Source of the DNA: a bacterium | Lineage (GTDB): Bacteria; Thermosulfidibacterota; Thermosulfidibacteria; Thermosulfidibacterales; Thermosulfidibacteraceae | Length of the DNA: 6,439 nucleotides | Reading direction: 5' to 3' | Assembly: GCA_027022065.1 (NCBI GenBank) | Contig: JALVZS010000163.1 | Location: 1 to 6,439, forward strand | Shown: in pieces, positions 1 to 6,314 of the stretch | How positions within the stretch are numbered: position 1 is the first letter of the stretch | How the letters are laid out: every line of letters begins with the position of its first letter | Notes under the pieces: model-generated | Seen by the model: the letters and a program-made list of their open reading frames with translations, nothing else | The model's database searches: none | What the model was told of the DNA's origin: nothing | Translations under genes and position numbers: made by a program

Positions 1-824
1 TTCTGGAACTCCTCAATTTCCTCTTGTCTTTCGTCCTTCTCCCCCAGCTCCTTCTGAATGGCCTTAAGCTGCTCCCTGAGGAAGTACTCCCTCTGGGCCT
101 TGTTCATCTCCTCTCTTGCTTCCGCCTGTATCTTGTGCTGGAGGAACAGAAGCTCCACCTCCTTAAGGAGCAGGTTTGCCACCTTTTTAAGCCTCAGCTC
201 GGGATCCACCGTTTCCAGTATCTCCTGAGCCTCCTTGGTCTTAAGCCCCATATTGGCAGCGACAAGATCCGCCAGCTTCCCAGGATCATCTATAGCGTTG
301 GCCAGGTTTATAAGCTCAGGCGGTATGGGCTTTCCAAAGTTTGCCGCCTTCTCCAGGCTCTCTCTAACCAGCCTGATGTGGGCCTCCGTCTCCATAGAAA
401 GCTCGGAAACCGCCTTCTCCGTTATTGGCCTTATCCTAACTTTTATAAAGGGATTGAACTGGAGGAACTCCTCTATTCTGGCCCTGGCGATGCCCTGAAC
501 GATGATCTTTATCTTGTCCTCGCTCTTCACCATCCGCATTATCATGCAGACGGTTCCAACGCTGTAGATGTCATCCGCCTTGGGAAGCTCAATGCTGGGA
601 TCCTTCTGGGCGGAAACAAATATAAGCCTGTCCCTGGAAAGGGCTTCATTCACCGCGTTCACGGAAAGATCCCTTCCCACAAGAAGGGGCATCAGCATAA
701 AGGGGAATATCACCACATCCCTTGTGGGAAGAAGGGGCAGCTCGTAAGGTATCTTTATGCCAAAGGCCTCCTCCTTGGGAGGCACGCTACTGTCAGAATC
801 GGGCGTCCAGATAATACTACTCAT
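1..824 (-). CDS. lon: Lon protease, ATP-dependent (N-terminal part, cut by the window edge)
   Basis: Lon is a cytoplasmic hexameric AAA+ serine protease that degrades misfolded and regulatory proteins. Only the first 274 codons are present; the AAA+ and Ser-Lys protease domains lie beyond the left edge. Residues about 28-225 are the Lon substrate-binding N domain, opening with the hallmark PLLPTRDVVIFPFMLMPLLV (31-50, close to the family's LPLRDvVvFP..PLfVGR) followed by GRD. Residues about 236-262 are the start of the long helical region, with AQREYFLREQLKAIQKELGE (243-262), nearly invariant in Lon. The start is ATG at 824, chosen because GGAGG lies 9 nt upstream (834-838). Start and hsp20 stop overlap in ATGAGTAG, so translation is probably coupled to hsp20. 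No frameshift is seen in the visible part. Identification is firm. Confidence 0.96.
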   Translation of the reverse strand, partial: MSSIIWTPDSDSSVPPKEEAFGIKIPYELPLLPTRDVVIFPFMLMPLLVGRDLSVNAVNEALSRDRLIFVSAQKDPSIELPKADDIYSVGTVCMIMRMVKSEDKIKIIVQGIARARIEEFLQFNPFIKVRIRPITEKAVSELSMETEAHIRLVRESLEKAANFGKPIPPELINLANAIDDPGKLADLVAANMGLKTKEAQEILETVDPELRLKKVANLLLKEVELLFLQHKIQAEAREEMNKAQREYFLREQLKAIQKELGEKDERQEEIEEFQ

Positions 825-1161
825 CCTTTTCTTCCTCCACCTCTATAATTCTTTTCTTTTTAGCTATCCTTATTTTAAGAACCCCCTTTCCCATTACCGC
901 TTTAATATCTTCCTGTCTTGGGGAAAAGGGAAGGTCCACCACCCTTTTGAAGTAGCCGCAGTACCTCTCCATACGCAGAAACCTCACCTTCTTGTTTCCC
1001 ACATTGTAGCCCTTAACCCCCTCTATAGTTATCCTGTTGCCTTCCTGCACTATCCTAACATTGCTTATATCCACCTCGGGAAGCTCAAGCTCAATAACCA
1101 CTTCCCCCTCCGTTTCGTATTTGTCCATGGGGGGTGAAAACATGGTATCATACTCACGCAT
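817..1161 (-). CDS. Small heat-shock protein, Hsp20/alpha-crystallin family
   Basis: Small heat-shock proteins are ATP-independent holdases that bind unfolding proteins in the cytoplasm as oligomers. From the chosen start the protein is 114 aa and almost all alpha-crystallin domain: FSPPMDKYET (8-17), VVIELELPEV (21-30), the beta-strand region NRITIEG (42-48), ERYCGYFKRVVDLP (65-78, matching the family's ER.yG.F.R...LP) and GVLKIRIAKK (93-102, the A..nGvL motif). The C-terminal tail has I-E-V (106-108), a usable I-x-I/V oligomerisation motif, then an acidic end. The start ATG at 1161 was chosen for its GGAGG at 5 nt spacing (1167-1171). The frame stays open upstream, so ATG at 1182 or 1179 or TTG at 1236 (139 aa) are alternatives that would add an N-terminal arm. 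The gene overlaps lon by 8 nt, making a chaperone-protease operon. Confidence 0.9.
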   Translation of the reverse strand: MREYDTMFSPPMDKYETEGEVVIELELPEVDISNVRIVQEGNRITIEGVKGYNVGNKKVRFLRMERYCGYFKRVVDLPFSPRQEDIKAVMGKGVLKIRIAKKKRIIEVEEEKDE

Positions 1162-1166
1162 CTTTT

Positions 1167-1171
1167 CCTCC
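1167..1171 (-). promoter_or_regulatory. Ribosome-binding site deciding the hsp20 start
   Basis: On the minus strand GGAGG sits 5 nt before ATG at 1161. The upstream in-frame starts (ATG at 1182 and 1179, TTG at 1236) have no comparable Shine-Dalgarno sequence, so this site favours the short 114-aa form of the chaperone. Confidence 0.65.
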
Positions 1172-1189
1172 GACTCCATCATCACCAGC

Positions 1190-1218
1190 TTGAATCCATC
1201 TATTTTAAAAGGTATCAG
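1190..1218 (+). promoter_or_regulatory. Weak candidate promoter for the ATPase gene
   Basis: TTGAAT (1190-1195) and TATCAG (1213-1218) are separated by 17 nt, each matching 4 of 6 consensus bases. Transcription would start near 1225, about 37 nt before the ATPase ATG. It overlaps the opposing hsp20 promoter candidate. The -35 element resembles the one proposed for rimP. Weak evidence. Confidence 0.25.
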
Positions 1219-1230
1219 AGAGTAGTTAAA
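1202..1230 (-). promoter_or_regulatory. Candidate sigma70-type promoter for hsp20-lon
   Basis: Read on the minus strand, TTTAAC (1230-1225) and TAAAAT (1207-1202) are separated by 17 nt. The -10 is a good match to TATAAT; the -35 is weak. The predicted transcript would begin near 1195, giving a leader of about 35 nt to ATG 1161 and excluding the TTG start at 1236. No CIRCE-like inverted repeat is visible nearby, so heat regulation, if any, is not explained by HrcA. Inferred by eye only. Confidence 0.4.
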
Positions 1231-1237
1231 AAGCAAT

Positions 1238-1254
1238 AGTCATTAAACAGGAGG
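1238..1254 (+). repeat. Left copy of a short imperfect direct repeat flanking the ATPase gene
   Basis: AGTCATT (1238-1244) followed 5 nt later by GGAGG (1250-1254), the ATPase ribosome-binding site. The same arrangement recurs at 2323-2338, immediately downstream of the ATPase. The GGAGG part is expected by function; the shared 7-mer AGTCATT is not. It could be coincidence or a trace of how the gene was inserted. Confidence 0.35.
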
Positions 1255-1261
1255 ACTACAA

Positions 1262-2332
1262 ATGCCGTTTTTCAATAGGGAAAAAGATATAAAGTATCTA
1301 AAAGCAGTGTTAAGTGGGGAACCAAATCTGGTTTATTTTGTCTACGGTCCCATAAACAGCGGTAAAACTACACTGCTTCTAAAGGTGTTTGAAGAACTGC
1401 CAGAAAACTACAGAGTGTTTTACATAAACTTCCGCTGGAGATACGTAGAAGAAGTAAAAGATTTAATACAGGTACTTTTCAGGGTAAAAGGAGAAAGCGA
1501 AAAACTCTCCGTATTTTTGGAAAAGATTTTAAAAGGTGGAGTAGAGCTACTAGGTAGATTGGGAGGGATACCTATACCTGAAGAGGTGTTTGAGCTGCTT
1601 TTCAGAAGAACAGAAAAGGTGGAAGATGTATTTGCCTTTTTAAGAGACTACTTTAGTATAGTGGTTGATAAGGGATACTCACCTGTGCTTGTGATTGACG
1701 AAATGCAGACGATAAAGGAGATAATAAATGCCTCTGGCAGACCCGTCATACAGGAGTTATTTAATTTTCTAGTAGGATTAACAAAAGAATCGCACTTGTG
1801 CCATTGCCTATGCGCTACAAGCGACTGTCTATTTATAGAAAGTATCTACACCGACGCCCGCCTTGAAGGCAGGGCAAAGTACATACTGGTTGACGACCTA
1901 GAAAAGAAAGAAGCCTTTAAAGCCTACGAGGGGTTTGGATTTAAAAACAAAGAAGTTGTGTGGAAGCATATTGGAGGCAAACTTGGAGACATGGTCAAGC
2001 TTTATGAAGACCTGAAAGCAGAAATAGAGGAAGAAAAAGCACTGGGAAACATGCTAAAGACTGAAATTTCAAGGTTAAGTGCGCTTCTTCGCTCCTTGAG
2101 GTATGCGCCCCTGGAAGTTACCATAAGAGAAAAGAGGTTCAAAGTAGGCTACGAGGACCTGTTAAGGGCATTGGCGGTCTTTAAGGAGAAAGAAAAATTA
2201 AAGGCTGAGGAAATAGAAGAACCGGTGCTCATAGGCGGGGTTAAGGAAAATCTATTTTTCTACAACCCCGTTGAAGGAGCGGTGCGCTTGCAGAGCAGGC
2301 TCATGTGGAACGCTGTTAATAAAGTCATTTAG
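1262..2332 (+). CDS. Archaeal-type P-loop ATPase (ATPase_2-like, AAA+/STAND-related)
   Basis: A 356-aa cytoplasmic P-loop ATPase of the archaeal ATPase family (Pfam ATPase_2, PF01637, by recollection of its motifs); its cellular role is unknown. It begins with the family's typical FFNREKDIKYL (3-13), then Walker A GPINSGKTT (29-37, Lys35), Walker B PVLVIDE (141-147, Asp146/Glu147), a sensor-1-like strand ATSD (185-188) and the family's L-x-GR motif LEGRAK (201-206). Residues about 250-356 are charged and helical, compatible with a C-terminal winged helix; I see no DUF234 nuclease domain. Start ATG 1262 has AGGAGG at 7 nt. Base composition differs from its neighbours: 1441-1500 is 20/60 G+C versus 30/60 at 3061-3120. 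The next gene starts 12 nt downstream, so they may be co-transcribed. Horizontal acquisition, perhaps from archaea, is my inference. Confidence 0.85.
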   Translation: MPFFNREKDIKYLKAVLSGEPNLVYFVYGPINSGKTTLLLKVFEELPENYRVFYINFRWRYVEEVKDLIQVLFRVKGESEKLSVFLEKILKGGVELLGRLGGIPIPEEVFELLFRRTEKVEDVFAFLRDYFSIVVDKGYSPVLVIDEMQTIKEIINASGRPVIQELFNFLVGLTKESHLCHCLCATSDCLFIESIYTDARLEGRAKYILVDDLEKKEAFKAYEGFGFKNKEVVWKHIGGKLGDMVKLYEDLKAEIEEEKALGNMLKTEISRLSALLRSLRYAPLEVTIREKRFKVGYEDLLRALAVFKEKEKLKAEEIEEPVLIGGVKENLFFYNPVEGAVRLQSRLMWNAVNKVI

Positions 2333-2338
2333 AGGAGG
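2323..2338 (+). repeat. Right copy of a short imperfect direct repeat flanking the ATPase gene
   Basis: AGTCATT (2323-2329) followed 4 nt later by GGAGG (2334-2338). It spans the ATPase stop codon (TAG, 2330-2332) and the ribosome-binding site of the HTH gene. Partner of 1238-1254; the copies are 1085 bp apart. Confidence 0.35.
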
Positions 2339-2344
2339 TAAAAG

Positions 2345-2962
2345 ATGGTTATACTAGGAGCTGGAGACATTAAAGAGGTGGATGTTGACGCCTTGGCAAT
2401 GAGGGTATTTCTCAAGGCCCTTGAGATACTGGGAGGTCCCAGAAAGCTCATAGAGTATCGCAACCTCACATGGATACCGTCCCTTATTCAGGCATCCTAC
2501 GCCATAGTGCTTTCAAGGGAGATGATGAAAACTGAGGACGAAATAGCACAATATTTAGGCCTTACCCGCCAAACGGTGAGAAACATCCTCAGAGCAGACG
2601 AAGAGCTTGTGATGAAGAAGCTTGAGGGAGAGCTCCAGGAAAAGACCCTTAAGGCCCATACGGCGGGTGGTCTGGCCAAGATGGCCTACAAGGAGATAAA
2701 GGAGGGAAGGGACAGCCTGGATCTCTGGGTAAGCGTTATAGGACCTGCGGGTGAGGCTTTAAACATAACCTGGCCCGTTGAGGTGCTGAGGCGTATAAAG
2801 GGCCTGAAGTTTCCCCTCGGAAAAGAGGAGCTTGTTGAAAGGATGAAAGGACTGAAACTGGAAGGAAAAGACGCAGCTGAACTACTTGAAGCTCTAGAAT
2901 ACCCAATTCACAGCCCTGCAGACCTTCTGAGAAAGATAAGGGAGGCCCTGAAGAATGACTAA
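2345..2962 (+). CDS. Helix-turn-helix protein of unknown function, probable regulator
   Basis: A 205-aa protein I do not recognise with certainty. Residues about 63-84 ([21 protein letters not shown]) form a clear helix-turn-helix: a helix, a Gly turn and a recognition helix of the Lon/Xre/MarR-like 'lg.trqtVr.il' kind, so DNA binding is likely. Residues about 15-90 recall the 'near-KaiC' probable regulatory domain (TIGR03879), but I could not check this. The C-terminal half (about 100-205) is helical and charged, with no catalytic motif, membrane segment or signal peptide. ATG 2345 has a very strong GAGGAGGT (2332-2339). The stop overlaps the nadE start in ATGACTAA, so the two are translationally coupled. 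Its composition (32/60 G+C at 2641-2700) fits the host, unlike the upstream ATPase. A role in regulating nadE is speculation. Confidence 0.7.
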   Translation: MVILGAGDIKEVDVDALAMRVFLKALEILGGPRKLIEYRNLTWIPSLIQASYAIVLSREMMKTEDEIAQYLGLTRQTVRNILRADEELVMKKLEGELQEKTLKAHTAGGLAKMAYKEIKEGRDSLDLWVSVIGPAGEALNITWPVEVLRRIKGLKFPLGKEELVERMKGLKLEGKDAAELLEALEYPIHSPADLLRKIREALKND

Positions 2963-4688
2963 GCGCCTCAGGGTGGCTCTGGCCCAGCCCAACTTCATAG
3001 TAGGAGACTTTGAAAAAAACGCAGAGAAAATCCTGTCCTACATAAAGCAGGCGGAAAAGGAAGATGTGGACATTATTGCCTTTCCAGAGATGGCCGTTCC
3101 TGGATATCCCCCAGAGGATCTGCTCCTCAAGCCCCAGTTCCTTGAAAAGAACATGGAAACCATAAGCAATATAGCTAAAGAGGTAGGAGATATAGTAGCC
3201 ATAGTAGGCTTCATTGAAGTTAAAGAAGACATATACAACGCGGCAGCCGTCATCTACCAGCACAAGATAGTGGACGTCTACCACAAGATATTCCTTCCCA
3301 CATACTCCGTATTTGACGAGGACAGGTACTTCAGCAGGGGCAACCGCATACCCGTTTACGAGGTAAGGGAGTGCAAGGTTGGAGTTAACATATGCGAGGA
3401 CATATGGTATCCCGACGGGCCTGCTCACTTTCAGGCGCTAGCTGGAGCAGAACTCATTATAAACATATCCGCAAGCCCCTTCCATACGGGAAAAAGGGCG
3501 TACAGAGAAAGGATGATAGCCACAAGAGGAATGGACTGCCTCGCCTTCGTGGCTTATGTGAACCTCGTTGGGGGGCAGGATGAGCTTGTATTTGATGGGG
3601 GAAGTTTCGTTGTAAGCCCACACGGAGAGCTAATAGCAAGGGCAAAGCTGTTTGAGGAGGACCTCCTAATAGCCGATCTTGATATAAGCTCCGTGCTGAG
3701 GATCAGGCTCCACGATCCCCGCATAAGGAAGGAAAAGGGATACGAGGAGAACAAAATAGAGAGGATCTTCGTCGCACCATATAAACCTCCAAAGAAAGAG
3801 ACTGTAAAGCCCAGGATAACCCCGCCCATGTCAGAGGAAGAGGAGATACTGCACGCACTTATTGTGGGAACGAGGGACTATGTGAACAAAAACGGGTTCA
3901 AAAAGGTTCTTATAGGCCTTTCAGGAGGCATTGACTCATCCCTTGTGGCAGCCATAGCCACAGAGGCACTAGGACCTGAAAGGGTGGTGGGAGTCCTCAT
4001 GCCCTCCCAGTACACATCAAGGGAAAGTATTGAGGATGCCGAGGAGCTTGCAAAAAATCTGGGGATCCAGACATATACTGTTCCCATAACGGAGATCTTT
4101 GAAACCTTCAAAAAAGAGATGAGAAGATGCGTGTGGGGTAACATGCCCGAGGATGTCACCGAAGAAAACATACAGGCCAGAATAAGGGGAAATATCCTCA
4201 TGGCCATATCCAACAAGTTCGGCTGGCTCGTTCTCACGACGGGAAACAAAAGCGAGATGAGCTGTGGATACGCCACCCTTTACGGAGACATGGCGGGAGG
4301 CTTTGCCGTTATAAAGGATGTCATGAAAACCATGGTATACAGGGTGGCCCAGTGCTACAACAAGCTGAAGGGAAGGGAAATCATACCCAAGAGGGTCTTT
4401 ATAAAGCCTCCTTCCGCAGAACTAAGACCTGGACAGAAAGACGAAGACACCCTACCGCCTTACGAGATACTGGATCCCATCCTAAAAGCCTACGTGGAGG
4501 AGGATCGCCCGTATAAGGATATCGTCGCCATGGGATTTGATCCAGAGCTGGTGAAAAGGGTTATACGCATGGTGGACAGGAACGAATACAAAAGAAGGCA
4601 GGCTCCTCCAGGCGTTAAGATCACCCCAAGGGCATTTGGAAAGGACAGGAGGCTTCCCATAACAAATCATTTTAGACCCTTTGAGTAA
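2955..4688 (+). CDS. nadE: Glutamine-dependent NAD+ synthetase
   Basis: NadE makes NAD+ from nicotinic acid adenine dinucleotide, ATP and glutamine (EC 6.3.5.1), the last step of NAD biosynthesis, in the cytoplasm. The 577 aa contain both expected domains. Residues about 5-270 are a nitrilase-type glutaminase with the full triad: Glu45 ([16 protein letters not shown], 42-57), Lys111 (YHKIFLP) and Cys147 (NICEDIWYP, 145-153). Residues about 295-577 are the synthetase with the PP-loop GLSGGIDSS (321-329), [19 protein letters not shown] (427-445) and the C-terminal ITPRAFGKD...PITNHF. Length and motifs match Thermotoga-type enzymes, so the protein looks complete and active. The start ATG 2955 overlaps the HTH gene by 8 nt, with GGAGG at 2941-2945 (9 nt spacing). 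It ends with tandem stops TAA TAG (4686-4691). Identification is firm. Confidence 0.97.
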   Translation: MTKRLRVALAQPNFIVGDFEKNAEKILSYIKQAEKEDVDIIAFPEMAVPGYPPEDLLLKPQFLEKNMETISNIAKEVGDIVAIVGFIEVKEDIYNAAAVIYQHKIVDVYHKIFLPTYSVFDEDRYFSRGNRIPVYEVRECKVGVNICEDIWYPDGPAHFQALAGAELIINISASPFHTGKRAYRERMIATRGMDCLAFVAYVNLVGGQDELVFDGGSFVVSPHGELIARAKLFEEDLLIADLDISSVLRIRLHDPRIRKEKGYEENKIERIFVAPYKPPKKETVKPRITPPMSEEEEILHALIVGTRDYVNKNGFKKVLIGLSGGIDSSLVAAIATEALGPERVVGVLMPSQYTSRESIEDAEELAKNLGIQTYTVPITEIFETFKKEMRRCVWGNMPEDVTEENIQARIRGNILMAISNKFGWLVLTTGNKSEMSCGYATLYGDMAGGFAVIKDVMKTMVYRVAQCYNKLKGREIIPKRVFIKPPSAELRPGQKDEDTLPPYEILDPILKAYVEEDRPYKDIVAMGFDPELVKRVIRMVDRNEYKRRQAPPGVKITPRAFGKDRRLPITNHFRPFE

Positions 4689-4702
4689 TAGGAGCTTCTC
4701 CC

Positions 4703-4730
4703 TTGAATAGGTAACGGTTAGTTGTATATT
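4703..4730 (+). promoter_or_regulatory. Probable sigma70 promoter of the rimP-nusA-ylxR operon
   Basis: TTGAAT (4703-4708, 4/6 match) and TATATT (4725-4730, 5/6 match) are 16 nt apart in the 87-bp gap between nadE and rimP. Transcription would start near 4737, leaving a leader of about 39 nt. The gap has no convincing terminator for nadE, so read-through from upstream is possible. The rest of the gap holds no tRNA or obvious leader ORF. Confidence 0.55.
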
Positions 4731-4734
4731 AGTT
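4718..4734 (+). repeat. Two TTAGTT repeats, 11 bp apart, flanking the rimP -10 box
   Basis: TTAGTT occurs at 4718-4723 and again at 4729-4734, one helical turn apart, with the TATATT -10 hexamer between and partly overlapping the second copy. Such phased direct repeats could be an operator, but the motif is short and AT-rich. Confidence 0.3.
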
Positions 4735-4775
4735 AGTGTTTTAAGCGCAGCAAACTTAAAGGGTGGTATTCTGCA

Positions 4776-5234
4776 ATGGACAGGGAAGAAATAGAAAAGA
4801 GGGTTGAAAAGCTGCTTGAGCCTATATTGAAGAGCTTGGGGCTTCACCTTTACGATGTGGAGTGGCTCTCCTCAGGAAGGCACAACTACCTGAGAATATT
4901 TATAGACAAACCTGGCGGCGTAACCATAGCAGACTGCCAGAGGGTAAGCGAAGAGATAGGAGACATTCTAGATGTGGAGGACTTTATACATGTAAGCTAC
5001 TACCTGGAAGTCTCCTCCCCCGGCCTCACAAGGGAACTTAAAAAGCCGAAGCACTTCATAAAGAGCATCGGAGAAACGGTAAAAGTTATACTCAAAGAAC
5101 CCATATCCGGCAGAACCGAGCTTGAGGGAGACATATTTGACGCAGACGAAGAGGGATTTGAGCTTGCCATAGGGGAAGAGAGGGAGTGGATCCCTTACGA
5201 GATCGTGGCCAAGGCCAAGCTTGTTCTCAAATAG
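4776..5234 (+). CDS. rimP: Ribosome maturation factor RimP
   Basis: RimP binds the 30S subunit and helps its late assembly, promoting S12 and neighbouring protein incorporation. The 152-aa length is normal. Residues 1-86 are the N-terminal alpha/beta domain, with LHLYDVEW (23-30), LRIFIDKPGGVTIADC (39-54) and the family signature YYLEVSSPGLTRELK (75-89; usual form YxLEVSSPGLDRPL). Residues about 95-152 are the C-terminal SH3-like barrel, ending IPYEIVAKAKLVL where the family has 'I.KA.L'. ATG 4776 is preceded by a moderate GGTGG (4762-4766), weaker than the other sites here. It stands first in the operon, with nusA starting 9 nt after its stop. The rimP-nusA-ylxR order is the near-universal bacterial arrangement and supports the call. 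Confidence 0.96.
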   Translation: MDREEIEKRVEKLLEPILKSLGLHLYDVEWLSSGRHNYLRIFIDKPGGVTIADCQRVSEEIGDILDVEDFIHVSYYLEVSSPGLTRELKKPKHFIKSIGETVKVILKEPISGRTELEGDIFDADEEGFELAIGEEREWIPYEIVAKAKLVLK

Positions 5235-5243
5235 GAGGTTTAG

Positions 5244-6314
5244 ATGAAAGGTAAAGAGCTTCTGTACACCATAGAGCTCCTTGAGCAGGAAAAGGGCATT
5301 CCTAGGGACAAGATTATACAGCTTTTAGAAGAGTCCATCCAGAGTGCGATAAACAAGAGGCTATTGGAAGACATAGACGTTGAGGTGAAGCTGGATGCCG
5401 CATCTGGAGAGTTCAAGGCCTATCAGATAAAAAAAATAGTGGAAGACGGGCAGGTGCAGAACCCCCTTAAAGAAATAGCCATATCCGATGCCCAGAAGAT
5501 AGATGAAGAAGCTGAGGTGGGAAAGGTAATAAAGCTTCCCTTTGCCATAGACGGCATGGGAAGGATAGCAGCCAAAGCCACAATGCAGGTTTTAACCCAG
5601 CGACTAACCCAGCTTGAAAGGGATGTGCTTTACAACACCTTCAAGGAGAAAGAGGGAGACATTATCCAGGGCACCATTGTAAGGGAAGAGGGGAAAAACA
5701 TCATAGTTGACTTAATGGGAAAGCTTGAGGCCATACTCCCCCCAAGGGAGCAGGTGAGGTCTGAAAGGTACAGAAAGGGAGACACAATGAAGTTCTACGT
5801 GCTTGAAGTGAAGCGTGGGAGGGGAGGAGAGCCCAGGGTGATACTTTCAAGAACGCACCCAAAGCTTGTGCAAAGACTTTTTGAGAGGGAGATGCCAGAG
5901 GTAGTGGCTGGACTGGTTAAAGTCATGGGCGTAGCCAGAGATCCGGGAGACAGGGCAAAGGTAGCGGTTGCCGCCAACGATCCAGATGTGGATCCGGTGG
6001 GAGCCTGCATAGGTGTGAGGGGAGCCAGAATCCAGACCATAGTTAAAGAGCTGAAGGGTGAAAACATAGATGTAATCCTTTACTCAGAAGATCCAGCAGA
6101 GTTCATAGCCAACGCCTTAAAGCCCGCAAAGGTCAAAAAGATTATACTTGACGAGGAGAACAAAGAGGCAAAGGTGATAGTTGACGATGATCAGTTCTCC
6201 CTCGCTCTGGGCAAGAGAGGGCAAAACGTTAGGCTTGCCGCAAAGCTAACAGGCTGGAAGATAGACCTCAAAACATCAAGCGAGTATGGCCTAACCGAGG
6301 AAGAGGGTGAGTGA
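5244..6314 (+). CDS. nusA: Transcription termination/antitermination factor NusA
   Basis: NusA binds RNA polymerase and nascent RNA, modulating pausing, termination and antitermination. The 356 aa carry the core domains: N-terminal RNAP-binding domain (about 1-125, with MGRIAAKATMQVLTQRLTQL at 105-124), S1 domain (about 137-202), KH1 (about 210-280, GACIGVRGARIQTIVKELKG at 253-272, GxxG at 257-260) and KH2 (about 285-345, ALGKRGQNVRLAAKLTGWKI at 321-340, GxxG at 323-326). It lacks the C-terminal acidic repeats of E. coli NusA, as do most bacterial NusAs; Thermotoga NusA is of similar size. RDPGDRAKVAVAANDPDVD matches the Thermotoga-type variant of the KH1 approach. ATG 5244 is served by AGGAGGT (5233-5239), which overlaps the rimP stop. 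The stop overlaps the ylxR start in GTGAGTGA. Confidence 0.97.
   Translation: MKGKELLYTIELLEQEKGIPRDKIIQLLEESIQSAINKRLLEDIDVEVKLDAASGEFKAYQIKKIVEDGQVQNPLKEIAISDAQKIDEEAEVGKVIKLPFAIDGMGRIAAKATMQVLTQRLTQLERDVLYNTFKEKEGDIIQGTIVREEGKNIIVDLMGKLEAILPPREQVRSERYRKGDTMKFYVLEVKRGRGGEPRVILSRTHPKLVQRLFEREMPEVVAGLVKVMGVARDPGDRAKVAVAANDPDVDPVGACIGVRGARIQTIVKELKGENIDVILYSEDPAEFIANALKPAKVKKIILDEENKEAKVIVDDDQFSLALGKRGQNVRLAAKLTGWKIDLKTSSEYGLTEEEGE

Noticed and set aside
24-848. Long plus-strand open frame (274 codons) opposite lon
   Set aside because: It mirrors the lon coding sequence. The minus-strand translation is unmistakable Lon, while this frame gives a Leu/His/Gly-rich sequence with no family motif.
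757-1137. Plus-strand open frame opposite hsp20
   Set aside because: It lies over the hsp20 gene and the lon start, and the translation has no recognisable motifs.
1162-1261. CIRCE or sigma32-type heat-shock control site upstream of hsp20
   Set aside because: No TTAGCACTC/GAGTGCTAA repeat and no CTTGAA...CCCCAT-like element was found on the minus strand.
1237-2344. ATPase gene as cargo of an insertion sequence
   Set aside because: There are no terminal inverted repeats, transposase fragments or integrase; only a short direct repeat was found, which is reported separately.
2736-3428. 230-codon minus-strand frame across the HTH/nadE junction
   Set aside because: Shadow of well-supported plus-strand genes; no ribosome-binding site or family motifs seen.
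3878-4276. Minus-strand frame opposite the NadE synthetase domain
   Set aside because: It overlaps highly conserved NadE motifs, which explain the sequence fully.
4691-4701. GGAG-CTT-CTCC inverted repeat after nadE as a terminator
   Set aside because: The stem is only 4 bp and no run of T follows, so it is unlikely to terminate transcription.
5931-5999. Unusual RDPGDRAKVAVAANDP segment in NusA as a mutated KH1
   Set aside because: Thermotoga-type NusA proteins have a closely similar RDPG..KVAVASNDP, so it is a normal lineage variant.
6291-6314. Truncation of NusA at 356 aa
   Set aside because: Most bacterial NusAs end after KH2 plus a short acidic tail; the longer E. coli form is the exception.
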